Source: Clostridiaceae bacterium (GTDB lineage: Bacteria; Bacillota; Clostridia; Saccharofermentanales; Saccharofermentanaceae). Taken from it: DNA of 45,337 bases. Within the stretch, counting starts at the first letter, position 1, and every line of letters begins with the position of its first letter. This document shows positions 7,221 through 14,602 of this stretch, piece after piece. The notes beneath the pieces were generated by a model, which worked only from the letters and a program-made list of their open reading frames with translations, did not search any database and was not told the DNA's origin. The position numbers were made by a program, and so were the translations under genes. The DNA lies in assembly GCA_012729635.1 (NCBI GenBank), contig JAAYCT010000011.1, forward strand, positions 1 through 45,337. The letters run 5' to 3'.

Positions 7221-9167
7221 ATGAAGAAATTTGAAGATATCACCATCGCGTTGTTGCTGAACGATTTTCATAATGAATACAGTATGGCCGTCTATCGGGG
7301 GGCTCGGTTTGTAGCCGAGGAAATGGGTATTTCGCTCGCTACTTTCGGCGTCGGTTCCATTGACAGCCCTGTTCAGCATATGGGAATGAGAAACCGGTTG
7401 TTTTCTTTGGTCAATCCCGATGACTTTGACGGGATCTTTTATGTTTCTTCTTCACTTTCCAACTATATCGGGGCGGAACGTTTTTTGGAGTATACGGCGG
7501 GTTTCGGGGATATCCCTTCCGCGCATGTCGGCATCCGGCATGATTCGGTTCTGACCTTCGGCATTGATAATTATTCCGGCATGTATGATGCGGTCCGTCA
7601 TTTGATTACGGAGCATGGTCGCAACAAGATTGCCTATATCGGCGGAACGCAGGGTGTTTATGAAGCGGATGAGCGGTTCCGGGCGTATCGGCAGGCTTTA
7701 CTGGATCATCATATCGAGTACGATGATCGCTATGTCTATCACGGTTCTTTTATTCGCGAGGACGGCTTTTCGGCGGTTCAAGCCTTTCTGGATGAACGTA
7801 AGCTTGAGATGGACGGTTTGGTCGGGGCCAATGACCACATGACCTTGTATGCCATGAAGGCATTACAGAAAAGAGGTATTTTGGTACCGGATCAGGTGAG
7901 TGTTGTCGGCTTTGACGATTTGGTCAGTGCCAGAAGTTGTACGCCCGCGTTGACGACGGTCCATCAGTCCGCCTTCGACCTGGGCGCGTTTGCCATGCGT
8001 CGCCTGACGGAAGGGATCCGGGATGACAGCATTGAGATAAGGCATGAGCAGTTACCTGCGCCGTTGACCGTGCGACAATCCTGCGGCTGTAGGGTCGGTC
8101 CGACAGAACCATTCGGTGCAGGTAATGAAGCGTCGCCGGACATGATGTCGGAACAAGACAGAAGCGAATGGGAAGAGCAGAGATCCTTTGTGAATTTAAT
8201 GACGCGGGACTTGATCGGAAATTTTGAAATCGATGAAATTCTTTCGGTTCTGCGCGGTCAATTGAATTATCTCGGCATCAATGATTTTTCATTGGCTCAG
8301 TACGTGGGGAAGGACCAGGCGGAAGTTTTGTTCGATCAGGCCGGTCACCGCGGAGATCAGTTTCCGGAAAAGCAACTGATCGGCGGCGGTCTTGCCCGTT
8401 TACCCCGCCCGTATTATCGCCATGTTTTGCCGCTTTTCTATCGGAATGAGGATATCGGTTTTTTTGTCTCCGATGCAGGATCAAGAGATGTTCCTGTTCT
8501 TGAGATTATCAGAGACCACCTTTCCGGTGCCTTAAAGGGCGCGCGCCTTCTGGAAGCGGCGAAGAGGCATGCCGATTTTCTGCGGATCGAGGTTGAGGAG
8601 CGGACCAAAGAGCTGGCAGACCGCACGATTGAACTGGAGAAAGCGCTGGATGTGGTTCAGGAGACCAGCGAAAAACTCGAACGCCTGTCGGTCATGGATG
8701 AGCTGACCGGACTTTATAACCGGCGCGGCTTTTTGACGCTTGCCAAACAGCAGATCGCGCTGAGAAAGCGGAAAAATAACGATCTCCTGCTGGTCTTTTT
8801 CGACATTGACGGGATGAAGAAGATCAATGACACGTTGGGGCACCCGGTTGGCGATTACGCCCTAACGTCTTTTGCCGACCTGCTCAAAAGTGTTTTTCGC
8901 AGTTCGGACATTATCGCCCGTATCGGCGGCGATGAGTTTGTCGTTTTTGCCATTGACTGTACGATCCGTGAATATAAAAAAATTAAGGGGCGGTTGGATC
9001 ATGCGATCGATGAATTTAATGCATCGAAAAATCAGCAGTTTCAATTGTCCGTCTCCGCGGGTGCCGCTCCGTGCGACCCCGATTCCACCTTTACCATTGA
9101 GCAGTTAATGGAAGAAGCGGATGCCGAACTCTATAAAGAGAAGAAGAAAAAAGGCGCCAATCGGTAG
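7221..9167 (+). CDS. LacI-type periplasmic-binding-like sensor fused to GGDEF diguanylate cyclase
   Basis: Residues 1-290 form a LacI/GalR-type sugar-binding fold without the DNA-binding helix-turn-helix: DGIFYVSS, FGIDNYSGMYDAVRHLI, KIAYIGGT, DGLVGANDHMTLYAMKAL and VSVVGFDDLVSA. There is no signal peptide or membrane segment, so sensing is cytoplasmic. After a linker region and a coiled coil (~450-480) comes a GGDEF domain with DELTGLYNRRGF and GGDEF at ~569-573. RSSD sits five residues upstream, which is a product-inhibition I-site. The enzyme should make c-di-GMP in response to a small ligand, probably a sugar or nucleoside (inferred). It seems to be monocistronic. Confidence 0.9.
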   Translation: MKKFEDITIALLLNDFHNEYSMAVYRGARFVAEEMGISLATFGVGSIDSPVQHMGMRNRLFSLVNPDDFDGIFYVSSSLSNYIGAERFLEYTAGFGDIPSAHVGIRHDSVLTFGIDNYSGMYDAVRHLITEHGRNKIAYIGGTQGVYEADERFRAYRQALLDHHIEYDDRYVYHGSFIREDGFSAVQAFLDERKLEMDGLVGANDHMTLYAMKALQKRGILVPDQVSVVGFDDLVSARSCTPALTTVHQSAFDLGAFAMRRLTEGIRDDSIEIRHEQLPAPLTVRQSCGCRVGPTEPFGAGNEASPDMMSEQDRSEWEEQRSFVNLMTRDLIGNFEIDEILSVLRGQLNYLGINDFSLAQYVGKDQAEVLFDQAGHRGDQFPEKQLIGGGLARLPRPYYRHVLPLFYRNEDIGFFVSDAGSRDVPVLEIIRDHLSGALKGARLLEAAKRHADFLRIEVEERTKELADRTIELEKALDVVQETSEKLERLSVMDELTGLYNRRGFLTLAKQQIALRKRKNNDLLLVFFDIDGMKKINDTLGHPVGDYALTSFADLLKSVFRSSDIIARIGGDEFVVFAIDCTIREYKKIKGRLDHAIDEFNASKNQQFQLSVSAGAAPCDPDSTFTIEQLMEEADAELYKEKKKKGANR

Positions 9168-9175
9168 GCGGGTTG

Positions 9176-9268
9176 TTTGAGCCGCCGGAGGCGGCGATCA
9201 CCGGCGATTACATGGTGATTGCGGCGACGGTGAGCCTGGTTTTGCTCTCCGTGCAGTATCCGTATTGA
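9176..9268 (+). pseudogene. Small C-terminal coding remnant
   Basis: One frame reads FEPPEAAITGDYMVIAATVS then LVLLSVQYPY and a stop. Pro-rich, then TGD, then a hydrophobic stretch is the layout of cell-wall sorting or membrane-anchor tails. There is no start codon or basic tail. It also contains the hairpin GCCGCC/GGCGGC near 9181-9195, which could help end the preceding message. Remnant status is a guess. Confidence 0.25.
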
Positions 9269-9330
9269 GCCGTTTTTCATCACAACTCAACAGACTCAAT
9301 TATTTTTCACCTTAATCGATGAATTTGGAC

Positions 9331-9375
9331 TATAATGAACTGCACGACCGGAACACAAGGCGCCGCTTGCGGCGC
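9331..9375 (+). promoter_or_regulatory. -10 box and leader hairpin of the flavodoxin gene
   Basis: TATAAT lies at 9331-9336, with no strong -35. A perfect 6-bp hairpin with loop CTTG (9360-9375) lies just ahead of the GGAGG at 9384-9388, so it could affect access to the ribosome binding site. Confidence 0.35.
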
Positions 9376-9396
9376 AGGATTATGGAGGCACAGCGC

Positions 9397-9876
9397 ATGA
9401 GATCCGTCGTCTTTTACTACTCCCTTGAGGGCAACACAGAGAATATTGTCAATCGAATTGTCGAGGGGACCCAAAGGGATGTATGCCGTCTCGTTGCACA
9501 TCGGTCCTATCCGAAGAACGGTCTGAAGTATTTTTTCGGCGGTATGGATGTCATGCTTAAAAGGACCCCGAGGCTCGAGCCTTTGACGAAGCGCCCGGAA
9601 TCCTATGATTTAATTGTTTTGGCGACTCCGGTCTGGGCAAGTTCTTTTGCTCCGGCGATTCGCAGTTTCCTTAAGGAACATAACCTGTCCGGAAAGAAGA
9701 TCATACTCGTTGCGACCACCGCCGGCGGGGATGCAAGCAAATGTTTTAAAGCGATGAAAGCATCTCTCGGCGAATCGGAGATCGTGGGTGAGTTTACCGT
9801 GAAGTCTCCGGTTGCCGGCCATGCGAAAGCGGCTGATGCCGTCGTGGAGAAGATCCGGAAACGTTTGGGCGAGTAG
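9397..9876 (+). CDS. Flavodoxin family protein
   Basis: GGAGG at 9384-9388 selects ATG 9397 over the in-frame ATG at 9319. The 159-residue protein has the flavodoxin fold: a strand and phosphate loop VVFYYSLEGNTENIVNRI (residues ~3-20), YDLIVLATPVWASSFAPAI with the second FMN-contacting loop (~68-86), and KKIILVATTAGGDASKCFKAM (~97-117). It should bind FMN and act as a cytosolic electron carrier or quinone or nitro reductase; the partner is unknown. A strong terminator follows at 9934-9980. Confidence 0.85.
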   Translation: MRSVVFYYSLEGNTENIVNRIVEGTQRDVCRLVAHRSYPKNGLKYFFGGMDVMLKRTPRLEPLTKRPESYDLIVLATPVWASSFAPAIRSFLKEHNLSGKKIILVATTAGGDASKCFKAMKASLGESEIVGEFTVKSPVAGHAKAADAVVEKIRKRLGE

Positions 9877-9933
9877 GCGGAGAAGATCCGGAGACGGACA
9901 GGCAACGTAACGAATTCCGCTCCGAAATAAAGG

Positions 9934-9980
9934 GCTGTCTCAAAAGACTTGTAACAAAGTCGGATGAGGCAGCTTTTTTT
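9934..9980 (+). terminator. Intrinsic terminator after the flavodoxin gene
   Basis: GCTGTCTC (9934-9941) pairs with GAGGCAGC (9966-9973), including one G-U pair, with an inner stem GACTT/AAGTC. Seven T residues follow at 9974-9980. On the other strand the stem is followed by CCTTTATTTC, so weaker action there is possible. The left arm GGGCTGTCTCAAAAG also resembles ends of some insertion sequences, but no partner end was found. Confidence 0.75.
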
Positions 9981-10186
9981 CGAAGCAGATGGATCATGGG
10001 TCTGAACCCAATACGATGCGGCAAACGTTCAAGCGTCTCACCACTTGATTGAAAAAGAGCCCATGAAACCTACTCTGAATCCATTCTGATACAGTAGTAG
10101 TTTATTTGCAGCGTTTTGAGATGTGAATAGAACCGGATTCGACAAGACCGTATGGGGGTTGGAGACTGCACTTGCGTGACGGCGAG

Positions 10187-10234
10187 GAAATACCGACTAA
10201 ATCGATGAAGCGCTTCGTTTCGTCGGTAATCATT
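10187..10234 (+). repeat. Dispersed hairpin repeat, copy 1
   Basis: TACCGAC (10191-10197) pairs with GTCGGTA (10222-10228) around AAATCGATGAAGCGCTTCG. The arms and loop follow the same order as the copies at 30.2 and 44.0 kb (ATACCGGC...AAGTGCTTCGTTTGCCGGTAT), with compensatory changes in the arms. Confidence 0.6.
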
Positions 10235-10250
10235 AATCAAAAACGAGATC

Positions 10251-10310
10251 GCCGGTATGTTCGGCTTTTCGAGCGGCGCGGATACCGGCAAATTCGAGAA
10301 AAGTGCTCCG
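10251..10310 (+). repeat. Dispersed hairpin repeat, rearranged copy 2
   Basis: GCCGGTAT (10251-10258) and ATACCGGC (10282-10289) form a perfect inverted repeat. The segment from 10278 (GCGGATACCGGCAAATTCGA, then GAAAAGTGCTCCG) matches the left half of the 30.2-kb copy, but its right arm is missing. Confidence 0.6.
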
Positions 10311-10604
10311 GACCCTCTCGATAATGGAATAATATCGACAAATCCGAGTGTTTATGGCATTTTGTCTGTAATTTCAAGCCGCGACGGTCCTTCGTTGGTC
10401 AGGTGGCCTCGGCCGGATTCAAGTTTAGTTATACACACTTCATATAACCTCTGTCCAAAATCCGGGCGTATATTGTTTTGGGACTGCCCCGTTAACGATG
10501 CTCTGTTTGACCGGTCACGGTTATCAGCGGCGTACCGTTTGATTTAACCTGGCCGTCTGTTTTTACATGCCATGAAAACTGCGGAAATGACTTTTCGTTT
10601 AAGC

Positions 10605-11585
10605 TCAGACCTCTCTTCCGTACAGATCCTTGATAATGGTCTCGATCTCCAGATTTTCGATGGACATGTCGCTGATGACGGATTCCTCGTTCAATCTTTT
10701 GATAAACTCGTTCAGTTTGAGCCGGGACAGATCCAGCTCGAACTCGGCCTCCCGATCGGAATGCAGTTTGCGGATGAGGATGCCCGGCTGATTCAGGGAA
10801 GAAAGCGGGTTGTGCGTCGTTACACGGACGGATTTTTTGTTTCCGAGATGCATCCGGAGTCGATCCATGGTATTGTCAAAAACGATCTCGCCGTGATTAA
10901 CGACGATTACGCGCCTGGCGAGGTGTTCCACGTCCTCAAGATCGTGTGTGGTCAATATGAATGTGGTTCCCTTTTTGTTCTGTTCGAGAATAAACTCGCG
11001 GATCTTTCCTTTGGCGATGACATCCAGTCCGATAGTGGGCTCGTCCAGAAATACGATCTTGGGCTGATGCAGCATTGCCATGATAAACTCGCACTTCATC
11101 CGCTCGCCTAAAGAAAGCTGTCGCGTGGGCTTACGAACGATCTTTTCGAGATCCAGCATTTCAACCATCTCTTTCATCGTTTTCCGAAAGGTTTGTTCCG
11201 GTATGTTATAGATGGACTGATTCAGGAGGAAGGAATCGAGCGGCGGGATATCAAAAAGGAGCTGGGATTTCTGTCCGAAAACCGCGCCGATATTCGCCAC
11301 ATATTTTCTTCTGTCCTTCCACGGAACATAGCCCATGATCTCAACCGATCCGGAGGTCGGATAAAGGATGCCGGTAAGAATCTTGAGCGTCGTCGACTTG
11401 CCGGCGCCGTTGGGTCCCAAAAAACCGATCAGCTCGCCTTCGCCGATTTCAAACGAGACCGCTTTCAGCGCCTCCACGATCTTCTTTTTGCGGATGATCA
11501 GGCTTTTCAGGGCTTCCCGAAAAGTGCCGCCTCTTTCGTACGTGGTAAAGGTTTTGGTCAGTTTGTCCACTTTAATGATGCTCAT
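10605..11585 (-). CDS. ABC-2 type exporter ATPase
   Basis: The 326-residue ATPase has Walker A GPNGAGKST (~56-64), the Q-loop region AVFGQKSQL, signature LSLGERMK, Walker B IVFLDEPTIGLD and the switch His in ILTTHDLEDVEHL. The Q-loop and signature variants are typical of ATPases working with the DUF990/ABC-2 (PF06182-like) permeases encoded just upstream. The C-terminal ~80 residues form an extra regulatory-like domain. CAGGAGCG supports the ATG at 11585. The gene is last of three on the minus strand, 106 bp after the permease. Substrate unknown; drugs, lipids or peptides are all possible. Confidence 0.92.
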   Translation of the reverse strand: MSIIKVDKLTKTFTTYERGGTFREALKSLIIRKKKIVEALKAVSFEIGEGELIGFLGPNGAGKSTTLKILTGILYPTSGSVEIMGYVPWKDRRKYVANIGAVFGQKSQLLFDIPPLDSFLLNQSIYNIPEQTFRKTMKEMVEMLDLEKIVRKPTRQLSLGERMKCEFIMAMLHQPKIVFLDEPTIGLDVIAKGKIREFILEQNKKGTTFILTTHDLEDVEHLARRVIVVNHGEIVFDNTMDRLRMHLGNKKSVRVTTHNPLSSLNQPGILIRKLHSDREAEFELDLSRLKLNEFIKRLNEESVISDMSIENLEIETIIKDLYGREV

Positions 11586-11691
11586 GGTTCGCTCCTGTAT
11601 GGTGAGAGGTTTCTGTGATCGGATCGATGTCGTTTATTGTCAGGCCCCCATTTCGGTGCGTGTGGGGGGCCGTTGCTTTTCGCGCGGCGCC

Positions 11692-12498
11692 TTAACCGCC
11701 CGCGCTGGTATAGTTACGTGCCATTCGGTGAAAAAACCAAAGTCCCAAAAGAAGAAATCCGATCGAGCAGGCCATTGCGCCGAATACGCCGGTCATTTCT
11801 TTTCCCAGAAGCGCCGAAGCCGGGAATGACCCGAGAAGACTGATCGGGATCACCCAGGTGATGATGGATTGAAATACCTTGGTGAAGATCGATCGGGGGT
11901 ACAAGCCGAAATCCATGGTCGATATGAAAATTTCATAGATCCGGTAATTGCCGACCCACACGATTCCGAGCCCCGTCATAAAAAGCCCGAAGGCAAACAT
12001 TGTGATCAGGGAGAACACAAAGAGGAGAAGGAAGACCCCCCAGTTTACAAGCGGCAATGCCGGCACGGATTTGAGGGCATAGAAGAATAGAAGCAGTCCG
12101 CCGATCAGTTTTCCCAGGTCCTCACTGTCAAAGGCCGTAATGATGGACATCTGGAGGATCGACCGGGGTTTGATCAGGAGAAGGTCATAGGTTCCTTCCT
12201 GAACCCGGCGGATGGTATTCCAGACCATACCCATGAAAAACGGAAACGCGATGCCCCTCGAAAGAAGAAAAGTTCCCTGAAGCAGAAGCACTTCATGTCT
12301 CTCCCAGCCCGGAAAGGACGCTCCGTTGTGATAGATCAATAGCGTAACGAGGGGCCCGAACAGCTCCACCACCATCATGATGATCATGCTCATGAAAAAA
12401 TCGCCGCGATAGGCCATGCGGGAAGCCAGTGAGGTCTTCATACCGTGAAAGTATATTTTGATCCACTGATATATTGAACTTGTTTTTTTTCGCATCAT
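11692..12498 (-). CDS. ABC-2 family exporter permease (second subunit)
   Basis: This 268-residue protein has about six membrane segments, starting near MSMIIMMVVELFGPLVTLLI, and conserved cytoplasmic stretches RRVQEGTYDLLLIKPRS and FPASALLGK. That pattern is typical of PF06182 (DUF990) ABC-2 permeases. It overlaps the preceding permease gene by 4 bp (ATGA), so the two are co-translated and probably form a heterodimer that pairs with the ATPase at 10605-11585. The length is normal for the family. Confidence 0.88.
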   Translation of the reverse strand: MMRKKTSSIYQWIKIYFHGMKTSLASRMAYRGDFFMSMIIMMVVELFGPLVTLLIYHNGASFPGWERHEVLLLQGTFLLSRGIAFPFFMGMVWNTIRRVQEGTYDLLLIKPRSILQMSIITAFDSEDLGKLIGGLLLFFYALKSVPALPLVNWGVFLLLFVFSLITMFAFGLFMTGLGIVWVGNYRIYEIFISTMDFGLYPRSIFTKVFQSIITWVIPISLLGSFPASALLGKEMTGVFGAMACSIGFLLLGLWFFHRMARNYTSAGG

Positions 12499-13328
12499 GC
12501 TCCGACCCCGGTAAAGCGCTTAATCCCGAAAAACCACACCAGTCGGTTCAGTAAGTAAGTAATAAGTACCATGAGCGCCTGCAAGCCGACAATCGCCGGA
12601 ATCGAGAGGGTGAATCCGGCGAGCTCATAGCTTCCCATGAAAACCCTTGCCGGCACATAGGAAATGAACTGAAACGGCAGGAAAAACAAGACCTTCTGGA
12701 TGCCTCCGGGAAACAACGTCAGCGGCACGAATATTCCCGAGCAAATATCCTTAAAGACCAGTACCGCACGGCGGATTCCGTCGGTTTTCACGAGCCAGAA
12801 CGCCATCGTGCCGATGGTGTGATTGATCAGGAACGCGAGAATAAAGCTGAGTGCCACGGAAATGATTGCCCAAAGCGGCATTGCCGGAATCGGCTTGATT
12901 CCGAAAAGCAGGTAGAAGCCGATGATCGGAACCATTTCAATCCAGAATGCCAGGATCCGATGTCCCACTTTTTGAAAAAAGGCATAATACAAATGGTGGA
13001 TCGGCCGCAGTTGAAAAGTGATGAACTTGCCGTTTTGCACAAGCCTCTGAAGCGTCCCGTCGGTATCGTCCCAGTTCAGGAAGCCCAGAAGGGAGGAAAC
13101 CGCAAAATAATAAAGCATGGTTTGAAACGTGAATCCGGATACCGTGTCGTGTACTTGAAAAACCGCCCGCCATATGAAATATTGCACCAGAAAATAGATC
13201 GGCTGAACAATCAGCGAAACCGCCATATTGCTTCGAAAAGCAAAATTTTCCTTATACGTGGCTTGAATCACGGCCCGAAAGACCGGCTTCGCCTTTTTAT
13301 GTACCGGCGTCTCCGAAACAGCCTGCAC
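12495..13328 (-). CDS. ABC-2 family exporter permease (first subunit)
   Basis: I place the start at GTG 13328 because GAGGAG lies 6 nt upstream (13335-13340). An in-frame ATG at 13424 would add 32 poorly conserved residues and has no ribosome binding site. The 277-residue protein has about six membrane segments, with family motifs TLQRLVQNGKFITFQLRPIH in the first cytoplasmic loop and PLTLFPGGIQKVLFFLPFQF near the end. The motifs are of the same DUF990 type as the following gene but clearly paralogous. It is the first gene of the exporter operon. Confidence 0.85.
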   Translation of the reverse strand: MQAVSETPVHKKAKPVFRAVIQATYKENFAFRSNMAVSLIVQPIYFLVQYFIWRAVFQVHDTVSGFTFQTMLYYFAVSSLLGFLNWDDTDGTLQRLVQNGKFITFQLRPIHHLYYAFFQKVGHRILAFWIEMVPIIGFYLLFGIKPIPAMPLWAIISVALSFILAFLINHTIGTMAFWLVKTDGIRRAVLVFKDICSGIFVPLTLFPGGIQKVLFFLPFQFISYVPARVFMGSYELAGFTLSIPAIVGLQALMVLITYLLNRLVWFFGIKRFTGVGA

Positions 13329-13612
13329 TGTTGTCTCCTCTCTCAGAAGCGAATGGAACGGCTCGTCTCCGAAATCGCTACTCGCGTAGATTTTCGCGCG
13401 ATTATCTAAATAGTTTACTCCCATGGTCCCGCGGACTCAAGTATCCGTGCGTCGGAATTAAATATATCCAAAAAATTTGCTTCGATGCCCGGAAAACCGG
13501 GCGATGCCGGCAAGACGATGTGTTTTAGACGGTATTTATGTGTTTGTTTCTCGTCCGCCGAGTTGGTAATATTTGCGAAACGGGACAATCACCGTTTCCC
13601 GCCGGCATTTTT

Positions 13613-13702
13613 ACTCCGCCCGTGCGGAGCTTTCCATGCTATTTTTCGAGCGCGATGAACCGATTCTTATTGAATGAAAAAACTACGCCGATGAATATCA
13701 TG
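13613..13702 (+). pseudogene. Degenerate fragment of a J-domain coiled-coil paralogue
   Basis: From 13621 the frame reads RAELSMLFFERDEPILIE, stop, KNYADEYHV. The intact gene at 2301-3125 reads RTELSMLVLERDELLFVECK then NIEMAYML. The Cys codon TGC has become TGA. The DNA also matches over CTTTCCATGCT and CGAGCGCGATGA. No further part of the gene survives. Confidence 0.65.
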
Positions 13703-13800
13703 TCCGATTGTTATTGACCGGAACGAACAGTGTCGTATACTTAAAATAATCTACTTTCTTTGTGATCGTTTCATCAATTTATTACTACGGGGAGGGCTTG

Positions 13801-14550
13801 ATGATGAGCGGCACGAATCAAACACGGTTTTTTCAGTATAAGGTGGTCTGGGGAATCATCGGTCTTGCCTATATCGTGGTCTGGATCCTTCCGTTTATCG
13901 GAAATTTCTCCGGACAAGCCAATGGGTCGGCGGAGAGTCTTGCTGTCTTACGGGACTATTCACGCTATCAATGGTATGTCATCGCGTTGTTCGGGCTGGT
14001 TTCATTTGCTTATGCAAAAGAGGTGGAAAAGAAAAACTGGTCCGCTGTTTTCGCCGGATTGACCTTTGTTTTTGTTAATTTGTTTAATGAATTGTGGAAC
14101 GGGCTGATCTTTACATTCACGGGCGGTTATTCCGCGTATTGGATGCTGGGTTATCCGTCCGCATACAATCCGCTGATCGGGTGGTGTGTGGAGATCATAT
14201 GCTGTTTCCTTTTATTCGGTTTGGTCATCACAAAAGGAATCCCCGAAGACAAGAACAAGAAGTTTTTCGGGTTTCTAAACAATCGAATTGTCATCGCTTT
14301 TGCCTGGGCAACGACTGCGGTTGTGCTGGAGATGATTCTTAATTCCTTCGGAGCCTTGATCTGGAACTATTGGTGGTGGAGTACGCGTTTTCCTTTCTTT
14401 CTCTTGATTCTTGCGTATTTCCCTTTTGCTCTGGCTGCCTATTTTGTCTATGACATGAACGACACAAAAAAGCAGGCATGGTTTACGGGCATTCTCGGGG
14501 GAACGCTTACCGTCGCGTATGTGGTCCTCACATTAACCGGACTGGTATAA
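13801..14550 (+). CDS. Polytopic membrane protein of unknown function
   Basis: GGGGAGGG just before ATG 13801 fixes the start; an in-frame ATG at 13762 is less likely. The 249-residue protein has about seven membrane helices, beginning VVWGIIGLAYIVVWILPFIG and ending GGTLTVAYVVLTLTGLV. Aromatic and charged motifs in or near the membrane include FNELWNGLIFTFTGGYSAYW and ILNSFGALIWNYWWWSTRFP. I do not recognise the family. It is a single gene facing the pyrophosphatase gene, with remnant DNA upstream. Confidence 0.75.
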   Translation: MMSGTNQTRFFQYKVVWGIIGLAYIVVWILPFIGNFSGQANGSAESLAVLRDYSRYQWYVIALFGLVSFAYAKEVEKKNWSAVFAGLTFVFVNLFNELWNGLIFTFTGGYSAYWMLGYPSAYNPLIGWCVEIICCFLLFGLVITKGIPEDKNKKFFGFLNNRIVIAFAWATTAVVLEMILNSFGALIWNYWWWSTRFPFFLLILAYFPFALAAYFVYDMNDTKKQAWFTGILGGTLTVAYVVLTLTGLV

Positions 14551-14574
14551 ACTCGGATCATTCGTGTTTGTGTA

Positions 14575-14602
14575 CTCAAAAATCAAAACGGATCAGGATC
14601 CG
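14575..14602 (-). terminator. Probable terminator of hppA
   Basis: On the minus strand CGGATCCTGATCCG (14602-14589) forms a tight hairpin overlapping the hppA stop codon. It is followed by TTTTGATTTTTGAG. The stem is short (5-6 bp) but the T-rich tail is good. Confidence 0.5.

Larger units (their letters stand above)
9981..10604. other. ~620-bp gene-poor stretch
   Basis: No frame here has recognisable content; a 96-codon frame at 10257-10547 looks spurious. The stretch contains two copies of the dispersed hairpin repeat (10187-10310). The rest shows nothing I can interpret. Confidence 0.4.

Noticed and set aside
9931-9980. Insertion sequence end (GGGCTGTCTCAAAAG)
   Set aside because: No matching inverted end or transposase is nearby; the hairpin with seven T residues is explained as a terminator.
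10257-10547. 96-codon frame in the gap after the flavodoxin gene
   Set aside because: It runs through the dispersed hairpin repeat, has no ribosome binding site, and its composition does not look protein-like.
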